64,000 nucleotides of DNA, taken from the NCBI GenBank assembly GCA_050633785.1, contig JBOEHE010000053.1, positions 1-64,000 on the forward strand, in the 5' to 3' direction. The notes beneath the pieces are model-generated. The model had not been told where the DNA came from. It ran no database searches and saw nothing but the letters and a program-made list of their open reading frames with translations. Made by a program: the position numbers and the translations under genes. How positions within the stretch are numbered: the stretch's first letter is position 1; the number at the start of each line of letters is the position of its first letter. This stretch comes from CALKZN01 sp050633785 (GTDB taxonomy: Bacteria; Pseudomonadota; Gammaproteobacteria; Arenicellales; Arenicellaceae). Of this stretch, positions 1-6,269 are shown in pieces.

Positions 1-529
1 TGTCTATCCTATTGTAGAGACTTGTACTTCCAGGAAGGTCAGATGCCAATTCTTTGGTAGCAACGTCTATGACACTCCGGCAAACGCTAACAATGATAGC
101 GGGCATAGCGCCCTGAGATGCCATCTTTTGAACTTCGATAAAAGCATCCTTTATTTCTTCTGGATAGCTTTCATGAATAAGAGGTTTTTTCAGTGCTGGC
201 CACATCTCGATTGGTTCAAAATCTTTTTTAGATATTCGATTGTGGTTAAAAGAATTGTCTTTCATGGCGGCATTCCATTCACCAGCTGTCTTGTAATCAA
301 TACTAAACAAGAACATAACTGGTTTAGTGCAAGAAGGGCACATAGCGGTTGTTACTCCATTCCACGTATCAGTAGGGTATCTAACCGTCTTCTGGGAAGG
401 TGGTGGGTGATTCCCTTTATGGCTAGGAATGGACGAGAAGCAAGTATCCCCAGAATAATGATTAAGTACATAGGAAACAAAATGTTCGTGCGCCAAGCAA
501 TGCGGGCACTGCTGTTTAAATCGAAACAA
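1..529 (-). CDS. DUF4145 domain protein (3' part beyond window edge)
   Basis: An open frame of 176 codons runs off the left edge. It has no ATG. The only usable start is TTG at 527-529, preceded on its strand by GGAG with 6-base spacing, and a stop codon lies a few codons further upstream. The N-terminus carries two CxxC pairs (Cys8/Cys11 in CPHC and Cys64/Cys67 in CPSC), suggesting a zinc ribbon. From about residue 116 the sequence (HESYPEEIKDAF, then a helix with an invariant-type Arg and ending LYNRID) matches the DUF4145 pattern known from prophage and defence-associated proteins, some fused to nucleases. Function is unknown. The gene diverges from the next one with only 11 bases between starts, so its promoter must lie within that neighbour. 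Confidence 0.7.
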   Translation of the reverse strand, partial: MFRFKQQCPHCLAHEHFVSYVLNHYSGDTCFSSIPSHKGNHPPPSQKTVRYPTDTWNGVTTAMCPSCTKPVMFLFSIDYKTAGEWNAAMKDNSFNHNRISKKDFEPIEMWPALKKPLIHESYPEEIKDAFIEVQKMASQGAMPAIIVSVCRSVIDVATKELASDLPGSTSLYNRID

Positions 530-540
530 AGGGTGGCTCC

Positions 541-750
541 ATGAGTAATCAAGTAAGAATAAATTCTATCATTGATGAATTAGATAAGTCAGTAAAATCA
601 GATTCATTCTTAAACGCAGTAGATGAGTTAGGCCGAGAAGTAGAAAGGCAAAGGATATCGAATCCAGAATTGATTACATCTGCATTATTGCAAGGTTATG
701 TAATGAACCTAATAATGTCTAGGGCGGTTAGTACGCCAGAGGATAGGTGA
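541..750 (+). CDS. hypothetical small phage protein
   Basis: A 69-residue, acidic, mostly helical protein that I do not recognise. The codon choice looks coding, and its stop is followed one base later by the ATG of the next gene (TGA-T-ATG), which suggests translational coupling and membership in the early operon that runs to 4863. The region before the start has only a weak GGTGG match to a ribosome binding site, and the start lies 11 bases from the divergent DUF4145 start. No cysteines, membrane segments or signal peptide are visible. Confidence 0.5.
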   Translation: MSNQVRINSIIDELDKSVKSDSFLNAVDELGREVERQRISNPELITSALLQGYVMNLIMSRAVSTPEDR

Positions 751-751
751 T

Positions 752-1045
752 ATGAGTTTTCTAACCCATCCATTACAAAACACAGGTGAGTGTGATTCAA
801 AGTATCACTACGTCAAGCCAATGCGTAGGGCTATATCTGCCGAAACGCTTAAAGCACGAAGGAAAACAATAGCTCGCAGACTGAACGGTTACCAGGTTAC
901 GGTTATTAAGCGTTACATACGTCGTTACGGTGAGAGGGTTGTGTTTAACCAGATGGAGGGTTTTCTGGGTAAACGGTTTGGCGTTAGTAGATCAACAATA
1001 AGTCAAATCCGAAGGGGAGCGACTTGGGAGCATGTAGAGATATGA
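752..1045 (+). CDS. small DNA-binding protein with C-terminal helix-turn-helix
   Basis: A 97-residue very basic protein. Residues 70-97 (GKRFGVSRSTISQIRRG then WEHV) form a recognisable helix-turn-helix of the type that recognises phage DNA, ending in the RGxTWxHV pattern often seen in phage regulators and in the DNA-binding parts of HNH proteins. The N-terminal 60 residues are rich in Arg and Lys and are not recognised. AGGTGAT precedes the ATG and overlaps the end of the upstream gene, so translation is coupled. A role in early gene control is inferred; the target is unknown. Confidence 0.6.
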   Translation: MSFLTHPLQNTGECDSKYHYVKPMRRAISAETLKARRKTIARRLNGYQVTVIKRYIRRYGERVVFNQMEGFLGKRFGVSRSTISQIRRGATWEHVEI

Positions 1046-1093
1046 TGTTCCACGGGAATCACTTTTCATATATGAGACGGGTGGGTGCATAGA

Positions 1094-1363
1094 ATGGGTG
1101 CACACGGTTCAATGTATGATCGAGACTGGTCCGAATTGCAAAACGTCTTGCGTAAATCTGGTGTGACACATCGTGAGATTGGTGAGTTGTGTGCAGTAGA
1201 TAAAGCCCAGGTTAACCGTGTATTGAACAAAGGCCGGTTTGGGACTGTTAAGCATCAAACTGTGCTGGCAGTCCGTAATGCAATTTGTAAGCTGCTGCCT
1301 CATTACACGGACAAGGAGCTTATGAAGATGTTTGCAGAGTATGACAGGGAGTTGTTGTCATGA
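1094..1363 (+). CDS. small HTH (Cro/C1-like) regulator
   Basis: An 89-residue protein from ATG 1094. A GTG at 1085 would add three residues, and a third in-frame start is ATG 1112. Residues 25-48 (THREIGELCAVDKAQVNRVL) read as a Cro/C1-type helix-turn-helix, with the second helix starting at DKAQVN. A GGGTGGG stretch lies 8-9 bases before ATG 1094. The 3' end overlaps the methyltransferase start by four bases, placing it in the early operon. It may be an early-gene regulator. It is not the main lysogeny repressor, since it lacks an S24 peptidase domain. Confidence 0.55.
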   Translation: MGAHGSMYDRDWSELQNVLRKSGVTHREIGELCAVDKAQVNRVLNKGRFGTVKHQTVLAVRNAICKLLPHYTDKELMKMFAEYDRELLS

Positions 1364-2070
1364 TTGAGTTACTAAATATCGATTGCATGGAGTATATGTC
1401 TACACAGCCAGATAATGCTTTTGATCTTGCTGTTGTAGATCCGCCCTACGGTTTGGGAGAGGCTGGCAAAAGAAGCGGTACCCGTGGCAGCAAAGGCAAA
1501 GCGCGTAAATTCTGGGGATCAAAAAATACTTGCGGTACCGCAATTAAACCAACTGTATTTGCGGATAAAGATTGGGACAATGAACCACCGCCCGTTGAAT
1601 ACTTTGTGGAACTTCGAAGAGTAAGCAAGAATCAGATTATATTTGGGGCTAATCACTTCATCGATCGCATTAATTTACCTTCTCCTTGCTGGATAGTTTG
1701 GGACAAAGATAACGGTACCAGCAACTTTGCAGATTGCGAATTAGCATATACAAGTTTTAAGACCGCTGTTAGAACAGTGAAATTCACTTGGAATGGAATG
1801 CTGCAGGGTGACATGAAGAACAAAGAGATACGGATCCACCCGACACAAAAGCCCGTTTGGTTGTATCGGTGGATATTGGAAAACTATGCAAAGCCTGGTC
1901 AAAGAATTTTAGATACACATTTGGGGTCCGGCAGTAGTGCGATCGCTGCTCATTACTTTGGTGTGGATTTTGTAGGGTGTGAGAAAGAATCGGACTATTA
2001 CGCAGATACGTGCAACAGGTTCGATCGAGATACGGCACAGATTGATATCTTTGCGGGTGGTGTTGCATGA
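1360..2070 (+). CDS. beta-class DNA methyltransferase (N6-adenine or N4-cytosine)
   Basis: A 236-residue enzyme that would transfer a methyl group from S-adenosylmethionine to the exocyclic amine of adenine or cytosine in DNA. Catalytic motif IV DPPY is at residues 27-30. A target-recognition stretch follows, then HPTQKP at 160-165. The AdoMet-binding motif I (THLGSGSSAIAA) is at about 187-197. Motif IV before motif I marks the beta group (N6_N4_Mtase family). No restriction endonuclease neighbours it, so it is an orphan enzyme. Phages use such enzymes to protect their DNA from host restriction or to alter gene control. Its target sequence cannot be read from the protein. It starts with a four-base ATGA overlap. 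Confidence 0.88.
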   Translation: MIELLNIDCMEYMSTQPDNAFDLAVVDPPYGLGEAGKRSGTRGSKGKARKFWGSKNTCGTAIKPTVFADKDWDNEPPPVEYFVELRRVSKNQIIFGANHFIDRINLPSPCWIVWDKDNGTSNFADCELAYTSFKTAVRTVKFTWNGMLQGDMKNKEIRIHPTQKPVWLYRWILENYAKPGQRILDTHLGSGSSAIAAHYFGVDFVGCEKESDYYADTCNRFDRDTAQIDIFAGGVA

Positions 2071-2441
2071 GCTTCCAGAAAGTAAAAGCCTGGCGTAATA
2101 AGAAATATCTGGAGTGGGTGGGCACTCTGCCCAGTGTGTTAAGTGGTAATTACACGGGTAAGTCATTAAGCAAGAATCAGACTAACGACCCACATCACGT
2201 TAAGGGTCACGGACATGGTGGAAGTGTTAAGGCTCCAGATTACATGACAATGCCGCTGACAAGGCCAGAGCACAATAAGTTTCATTACTCTATCCAAAAG
2301 GATTGGGAGTTGGAGAACGGCAACCAGCTACGCCATGCGTTACACACTTTGGTTAAGGCATTGGAGGCGGGTGTGTTGGTTATTGATGAGGATAGAGCGT
2401 CAGAGCTTATTGCAGAGTTCAAACAGTCGGGAGGTGATTAG
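2067..2441 (+). CDS. HNH-like phage protein (DUF968/Ref type), zinc cysteines absent
   Basis: A 124-residue protein. The block DPHHVKGHGHGG (41-52), then KAPDYMTMPL and EHNKFH (69-73), follows the pattern of the phage HNH-like family that includes DUF968 and P1 Ref-like recombination nucleases (DPxHxxGxGxGG...K..D...PL...HH..H). In family members the segment before it is normally LPCxxCG with zinc-binding cysteines. Here it reads LPSVLSG, so the two cysteines are replaced by Ser. The histidines that would form the active site remain. It lies next to a methyltransferase and a RusA-like gene, so a role in phage DNA recombination is inferred. It overlaps the upstream stop by four bases. Confidence 0.6.
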   Translation: MSFQKVKAWRNKKYLEWVGTLPSVLSGNYTGKSLSKNQTNDPHHVKGHGHGGSVKAPDYMTMPLTRPEHNKFHYSIQKDWELENGNQLRHALHTLVKALEAGVLVIDEDRASELIAEFKQSGGD

Positions 2442-2443
2442 TC

Positions 2444-2968
2444 ATGGGCTATAGGATGTATTTAGGGCGTGCATTGAAAGGGGCTGAGCTAGTAACCAAA
2501 GAGGAGGGTTATCCGGCATTAAATCTTGAGGTGGTCGAACGGATGCATGAACTCGGTAAGTATGTCGAGTGGCGCAGTCTAGGTGCGGTCAATCTAATGG
2601 ATGGCGATGATGAAGAGCTTTACATTGTTGAAAAATCCTTTTTGATTATTTTAATAGATCAATATAGACAGATAAACCAAAAGAACTGCCAGGCACAGTT
2701 GGCTGCACTTGAGGATGCTATAGGCGTTGTAGGCGGCAAAGCACTTTCGGATAAAAACACAGTAGGCGAATTGGCTGAAATGATCATGGGGTTGAGGTCA
2801 AAGGTTCATCCTTGGGGTGAATGGTCAGAGGAGCTTATTAAGAACAATGCTGGTAAAAAATTTACGGTTACGAGTTCGTGGAAATATGAGTACTCAATTT
2901 TCAACTTAATTCATATCTTAAAGATTATGGATTGGGATAAATACGACCTTGTTTATTACGGTTTCTAA
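2444..2968 (+). CDS. hypothetical phage protein
   Basis: A 174-residue protein that I do not recognise. The RBS region GGGAGGTGATTAGTC sits just before ATG 2444, a strong match. It is a soluble acidic protein with several tryptophans near the C-terminus (HPWGEWSEEL, TSSWKYEYS) and no signal peptide or membrane helix. It sits in the early operon between the HNH-like and RusA-like genes. Its stop lies at the ATG ATG of the following frame. Confidence 0.6.
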   Translation: MGYRMYLGRALKGAELVTKEEGYPALNLEVVERMHELGKYVEWRSLGAVNLMDGDDEELYIVEKSFLIILIDQYRQINQKNCQAQLAALEDAIGVVGGKALSDKNTVGELAEMIMGLRSKVHPWGEWSEELIKNNAGKKFTVTSSWKYEYSIFNLIHILKIMDWDKYDLVYYGF

Positions 2969-3297
2969 TGATGAATCAAGATCGAAAAATAACGATAGAG
3001 TTTCCAGCGAGAGTGCCGACATGGAACGCAGTACTGACGATGTCATTAAGGCAGCGTATGCGATTGAAGAAATTAACACGCCAGTTGTTCTCACTATCAC
3101 GCATTACAGAAAGAGATTCGCAGATCCAGACGGGCTCTGCTCGAAGTGGGTTATTGATGCAATCGTTAAAGCAGGAATATTGCCAGACGATAACGCCGGC
3201 ATCATCAGAGAAATCAGGCAAAGGCAAGTCAAAAGCGACATGGAAAGAACAGTTATTGAAATCCAAACATGTGAGGGTGATTAGTGAACACAATTAA
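2968..3297 (+). CDS. RusA-like resolvase, N-terminal half in this frame
   Basis: An open frame of 109 codons starting ATG ATG at the end of the previous gene. Its first 35 residues, with VPTWN (residues 16-20) and a following M.LRQR...KK, match the N-terminus of phage RusA-like Holliday junction resolvases (pattern xPSWNxxL...R). After about residue 35 the protein becomes low-complexity and unlike any family. The matching C-terminal half of RusA is in the -1 frame (3021-3284). Either a -1 ribosomal shift joins them near 3065-3080, a real frameshift has broken the gene, or two proteins are made. I saw no perfect X XXY YYZ slippery heptamer there; the closest run is AAGAAATT. Confidence 0.5.
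   Translation: MMNQDRKITIEFPARVPTWNAVLTMSLRQRMRLKKLTRQLFSLSRITERDSQIQTGSARSGLLMQSLKQEYCQTITPASSEKSGKGKSKATWKEQLLKSKHVRVISEHN
3021..3284 (+). CDS. RusA-like resolvase, C-terminal half with acidic active-site residues
   Basis: The frame is open from 2949 (TTG); the first ATG is at 3021, giving 87 residues. Residues 30-71 (RKRFADPDGLCSKWVIDAIV, then KAGILPDD and RQVKS) fit the RusA core pattern DxDNxxKxxxDxL...G...DD...K. The acidic residues Asp35, Asp37, Asp46, Asp56 and Asp57 would bind metal for cleavage of Holliday junctions during phage recombination. The expected N-terminal strand with PTWN is in the overlapping +1 frame at 2968. ATG 3021 itself overlaps the PTWN codons, so independent translation from it would lack that strand. 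The stop overlaps the next GTG by one base. Confidence 0.6.
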   Translation: MERSTDDVIKAAYAIEEINTPVVLTITHYRKRFADPDGLCSKWVIDAIVKAGILPDDNAGIIREIRQRQVKSDMERTVIEIQTCEGD

Positions 3298-3508
3298 ATT
3301 TAACCAGGTGTATCGAGAGGCAAGGTCGTTAATGCCATTTCAGACGTTTGATGATATGGCATATGCTGAAGCTGTTGTATTGCAACTGCTACCACATGCA
3401 AATACTGGGCGAAAACTGTATAAGCTGCTCACAATAGCATCGCTGGGTTCAAAGCAGCGGAGAATGGTCCAAGCGAGACTTAAAAATATGTCAGTGAGGA
3501 TCATCTAA
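3284..3508 (+). CDS. hypothetical small phage protein
   Basis: A 74-residue basic protein with a GTG start at 3284, overlapping the preceding TAG by one base and preceded by GAGGGTGAT. I do not recognise the family. The sequence is helical with LLPHANTGRKLYKLL in the middle. It overlaps the next gene by one base (TAATG). Its position is consistent with the tightly packed early operon, so it is very likely translated. Confidence 0.5.
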   Translation: MNTIKFNQVYREARSLMPFQTFDDMAYAEAVVLQLLPHANTGRKLYKLLTIASLGSKQRRMVQARLKNMSVRII

Positions 3509-3894
3509 TGGCAGTGTATAGAAAAGTGAAATGGCCCATTATTGATTTGTCCAAACGGCCGGAGGGTTACAGTGTGGAACAGTATTTGATTCTGCTGTTG
3601 ACTGCCAAAGATGAAATATGGTGGCCGACGGGATTGAAGGCTCTAGTTGCTGCTTATGCGGGTGTGGCAGTTGAAAGGACAGCAACACCGCAATTAGCTT
3701 GGCACTTTGCTGCCTGCAATGATTTCATTCAGGTGAACAATTGCCCTGAAGTTCTGGAGCGTCTAAGAGGTGTTGGGTACTGGGATGGGCTGGTAGATCA
3801 CTGGGATAAGATTTCTGCAGTGGCCTACCAGCCGGAAACGTTTAACAAAGCTTATGCAATGATCTGTGATGCAAAACGGGGTAAGTTGAAATGA
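3508..3894 (+). CDS. hypothetical phage protein
   Basis: A 128-residue soluble protein without recognised domains. It is rich in Trp (WWPTG, LAWHF, GYWDGL, DHWDK). It begins in a TAATG overlap with the upstream gene and ends in an ATGA overlap with the DUF3310 gene, so translation is coupled at both ends. Nothing in the sequence indicates an enzyme or DNA-binding motif. Confidence 0.55.
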   Translation: MAVYRKVKWPIIDLSKRPEGYSVEQYLILLLTAKDEIWWPTGLKALVAAYAGVAVERTATPQLAWHFAACNDFIQVNNCPEVLERLRGVGYWDGLVDHWDKISAVAYQPETFNKAYAMICDAKRGKLK

Positions 3895-4310
3895 ATGAAG
3901 CTGTAAATCACCCAAAACACTACACGCAGCATCCTTCGGGCATTGAATGCATAGAAGTTACCCGACACATGTCATTTTGTTTAGGCAATGCATTTAAGTA
4001 TGTTTTTCGCCACCAAGGAAAAGGTAAGCCAATTGAGGATATAGATAAAGCAATTTGGTATTTGCGGTACGAAATTGGTAATAATACAAATTCCAATCTA
4101 CCATCATTTAGCTTTGTTGCTCGTTCATTGATTCATGAAATCTATAAATGCGAAAGCGAACAGGCGTTAAAGTCTATATATTTGCAATTTTACAGAGTGT
4201 CTTGTCTTGGGGGGCAGGGTGAATCTTGTAGAAAAGAAGCATTGCAAGGCCTGGTGGCGTCTGTCGAAATTTACGCATCAGATTTTATGAGCGAGTCAAA
4301 TGAAACTTGA
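3891..4310 (+). CDS. DUF3310 protein with C-terminal extension
   Basis: A 139-residue protein. Residues 1-62 carry the DUF3310 signature seen in many phages: NHPKHYTQHPSGIECIEV, LGNAFKYVFRHQGKG and DIDKAIWYL. The family is a helical nucleotide-metabolism-like domain of unknown activity that phages often fuse to other modules. The remaining 75 residues form an extra helical segment that I do not recognise. The start is in a four-base ATGA overlap with the upstream gene. It precedes the antiterminator gene in the early operon. Confidence 0.8.
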   Translation: MNEAVNHPKHYTQHPSGIECIEVTRHMSFCLGNAFKYVFRHQGKGKPIEDIDKAIWYLRYEIGNNTNSNLPSFSFVARSLIHEIYKCESEQALKSIYLQFYRVSCLGGQGESCRKEALQGLVASVEIYASDFMSESNET

Positions 4311-4317
4311 GGAAACA

Positions 4318-4863
4318 ATGAGCATATCAAAGTTAGTGACATTAGAACCAAGCTCCCCAAAAATCGGCGGAGTTAGATCAAGAGGGAAAACAGAATACAG
4401 CAGTATTGATGTGGCGGCTGCAATGGCTTACGTGAGACTTCATGATGACGCAAGGTATTATGTTTATGTAAAACATCAGTGCACACCTGAGCAACAGCTT
4501 GAGCACTATAATTCATTAAAAATACAGAAATCATTGATCTTGGTTTGTGTTTTGGAAGGGGTAAATTGGCCGTTAAATAAGCTAGCTGAATTAACAGATA
4601 TTGTTGTGAAGCTTGAGTTGTTTGCCAATCGTTGCGATGATTGTTTTGGAGCGGGACATATCGGCGGTCATAGTTGTCAGACATGCAATGGGTCAGGTGT
4701 ACATAGGATGGAGGATAAAGAGAAGGCCGAGCAATTAATGGTAAGCCCAGAGGCTTATTGCAGAAAATGGTCAAAGCATGAGGTGGCACTAATTGATGTT
4801 TTAAGAGGCTGGGAGGACTTGGCACATCGTGGGTTAATAGATCAATTCTCCTTAGAAGATTAA
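4318..4863 (+). CDS. Q-type late antitermination protein
   Basis: A 181-residue protein. Residues 106-123 hold a DnaJ-like zinc cluster (CDDCFGAGH ... CQTCNGSG; Cys106, Cys109, Cys120, Cys123), typical of the phage antitermination Q family (phage 82/lambda-type Q proteins). These proteins bind near the late promoter, load onto paused RNA polymerase and let it pass the terminator ahead of the late genes. The context fits: it is the last early gene, and a promoter and terminator follow at once. ATG 4318 was chosen because GAGG precedes it by 5 bases. An upstream ATG at 4300 has no good ribosome binding site. The helical N-terminal region (about 28-100) fits the family. Confidence 0.8.
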   Translation: MSISKLVTLEPSSPKIGGVRSRGKTEYSSIDVAAAMAYVRLHDDARYYVYVKHQCTPEQQLEHYNSLKIQKSLILVCVLEGVNWPLNKLAELTDIVVKLELFANRCDDCFGAGHIGGHSCQTCNGSGVHRMEDKEKAEQLMVSPEAYCRKWSKHEVALIDVLRGWEDLAHRGLIDQFSLED

Positions 4864-4891
4864 ATGAAAATATTCAGATGATAAAAAGCAC

Positions 4892-4920
4892 TTGACGTTA
4901 AAGTCAATTGAAACTACACT
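4892..4920 (+). promoter_or_regulatory. late promoter (pR'-like) with overlapping palindrome
   Basis: TTGACG (4892-4897) and TACACT (4915-4920) are separated by exactly 17 bases, a good sigma70 promoter, with an expected start near 4927. The -35 hexamer is part of a perfect inverted repeat, TTGAC-N6-GTCAA (4892-4907). Further GTCA/TGTCAA copies follow at 4924-4935. These repeats are candidates for the Q-binding site. It lies directly after the Q gene and before a terminator, the lambda pR' layout. Confidence 0.75.
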
Positions 4921-4953
4921 AATTGTCAGTGTCAATAGTTGCCACTAAAGAAC

Positions 4954-4980
4954 AAAACCCGCTTAACGGCGGGTTTTTTT
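4954..4980 (+). terminator. intrinsic terminator ahead of late genes (tR'-like)
   Basis: CCCGC (4958-4962), a six-base loop and GCGGG (4969-4973) are followed by seven T. AAAA before and TTTT after extend the stem. It lies about 50 bases downstream of the predicted late start point and before all structural genes, so it would block them unless Q-modified polymerase reads through. Confidence 0.85.
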
Positions 4981-4999
4981 ATGCCTGATTGGAGGGGAT

Positions 5000-5593
5000 A
5001 TGCAGACCGTAACCATTACAACCGATATTGATTCACTCCCTAAGGCGTTACACAACTTTGTCGATCAAGTACCTTTTGCCATTTCAAACTCTTTAAATGA
5101 CATCGCGTTTAATATTAAGCGAGATATACAAGAAACGGGCTATGGCAATCAAATAACTATACGAGATAAGCGACAGTCTAGATTTACAACAAGAGTGTCA
5201 AAGTCAAACAAGAACACTCTCAAGGCAGAGGTTGGTTCTACAGCGTGGTATATGGACAGCTTGGTAAAAGGCGGTACGCGTAGAGCGCGAATAGGCATAA
5301 AACACAAAGGCAAGTCATACCTTTTGAAGCCAAGTGAAGAGCATTTGAAAAAAAATGGCAAATTAAAGAAAGGTGTGATGTCAGGTGGCCGAATCTTTAT
5401 TTTTAAGCGTAACAATAATATGTTTCTAGCCAATAAGAAAGGCAAGAAATTAATAGTGGTTGGGCTGCTGGAGCCTAAGTTTGTGTATAAGAAACAATTG
5501 AACATCCCAAGGCATGTTGATCCGATCATTAATAAGCAATGGCCTGGCACTGTTGCCCGGCAAATGGTGCGGGCAGCAAGGCATGCTAGATAG
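5000..5593 (+). CDS. minor tail protein Z-like / tail completion protein
   Basis: A 197-residue, very basic protein, the first gene of the late operon, with GGAGG before its ATG. The N-terminal region (LPKALHNFVDQVPFAISNSLN) resembles phage minor tail protein Z and related neck or tail-completion proteins, which have a helical start with conserved PFA before a mixed domain. That family matures the tail tip or head-tail joint. Its place upstream of the terminase, away from other tail genes, is unusual for such a protein. An alternative is an unrelated basic DNA-binding protein. Confidence 0.45.
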   Translation: MQTVTITTDIDSLPKALHNFVDQVPFAISNSLNDIAFNIKRDIQETGYGNQITIRDKRQSRFTTRVSKSNKNTLKAEVGSTAWYMDSLVKGGTRRARIGIKHKGKSYLLKPSEEHLKKNGKLKKGVMSGGRIFIFKRNNNMFLANKKGKKLIVVGLLEPKFVYKKQLNIPRHVDPIINKQWPGTVARQMVRAARHAR

Positions 5594-5762
5594 AATCCAA
5601 CGGTGATCGCCTTTTTAGAAATGCTCATCACTTCCAACATTATAAAATAGGTGTAACCCATTGAAAAATAAAAAGGTACTACTGGGGATATTAGCCTCGG
5701 GGGTATCGTTGCGCACCCCGGTCTCACTCTAGTTTCGAAATTTTTTAGTCAGTTGACGGTAT
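5594..5762 (+). other. noncoding stretch before terminase; candidate cos region
   Basis: This 169-base gap is the longest in the late operon and lies directly before the small terminase gene, where lambda-type phages keep cos. It holds a GC-rich imperfect inverted repeat at 5698-5720 (CGGGGGT, ten-base centre, ACCCCG) in otherwise AT-rich sequence. No coding frame is convincing. The cos assignment rests only on position and symmetry. Confidence 0.3.
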
Positions 5763-6269
5763 ATGCCTAACAAAAAGCCCAAGAAATATCACGACTATAT
5801 GTTGAATATGAGGCAGGCTTCGGAGTCTTGTGGTGTATCGGTAAATACCTTTAAAACATGGGGTGTTGAGCCGATTTTTACTGATGGAAAAAACAAGTAT
5901 TTCTGTATCGCTGATATCCTCGAAAAAAGAGTTGATTCTATTGTGTCAGATAGAATCAAAACTGGAGAGGATGATCAAGAGATCGATAAGGACCAGGAGT
6001 ATGCTAGAAAGCTGCAACAAGAACGCATCAAGCTTGAATTGGCTAATGCGGTCACGCTACGCGAACAAGCGCCAGTAGAGCTGTTAAGTTTTGCCCTTGA
6101 AAATGTAGTGACGCAGATGATTCCAGTGTTGGAGGGTGTCGTGTTAACTGTAAAGCGGGAGGCGCCTGATGTGCCAATGTCGATATTGAGCGTGGTAGAT
6201 AGAGAGATTGCAAAGGCTAGAAATGCGATGGCTGACACACAGATAGATTTTAATCAGATGGAATTGTGA
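5763..6269 (+). CDS. small terminase subunit, Nu1-like
   Basis: A 168-residue protein. Residues 15-60 form a winged-helix DNA-binding region (MRQASESCGVSVNTFKTWG) of the type found in lambda Nu1. This is followed by a helical block, YARKLQQERIKLELANAVTL, with the family EL(A)+RxE-like spacing, and a C-terminal part that contacts the large subunit. It would bind cos DNA and start genome packaging. It overlaps the gpA-like gene by four bases (GTGA), as expected for a terminase pair. The ribosome binding site before ATG 5763 is weak. Confidence 0.82.
   Translation: MPNKKPKKYHDYMLNMRQASESCGVSVNTFKTWGVEPIFTDGKNKYFCIADILEKRVDSIVSDRIKTGEDDQEIDKDQEYARKLQQERIKLELANAVTLREQAPVELLSFALENVVTQMIPVLEGVVLTVKREAPDVPMSILSVVDREIAKARNAMADTQIDFNQMEL

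Noticed and set aside
128..544. A 138-codon open frame on the plus strand at the left edge
   Set aside because: It lies opposite the DUF4145 gene, has odd composition and no ribosome binding site. The minus-strand frame gives a recognisable protein.
4373..4825. A 150-codon minus-strand frame opposite Q
   Set aside because: It runs through the zinc-cluster codons of Q and encodes a Pro/His-rich sequence without homology.
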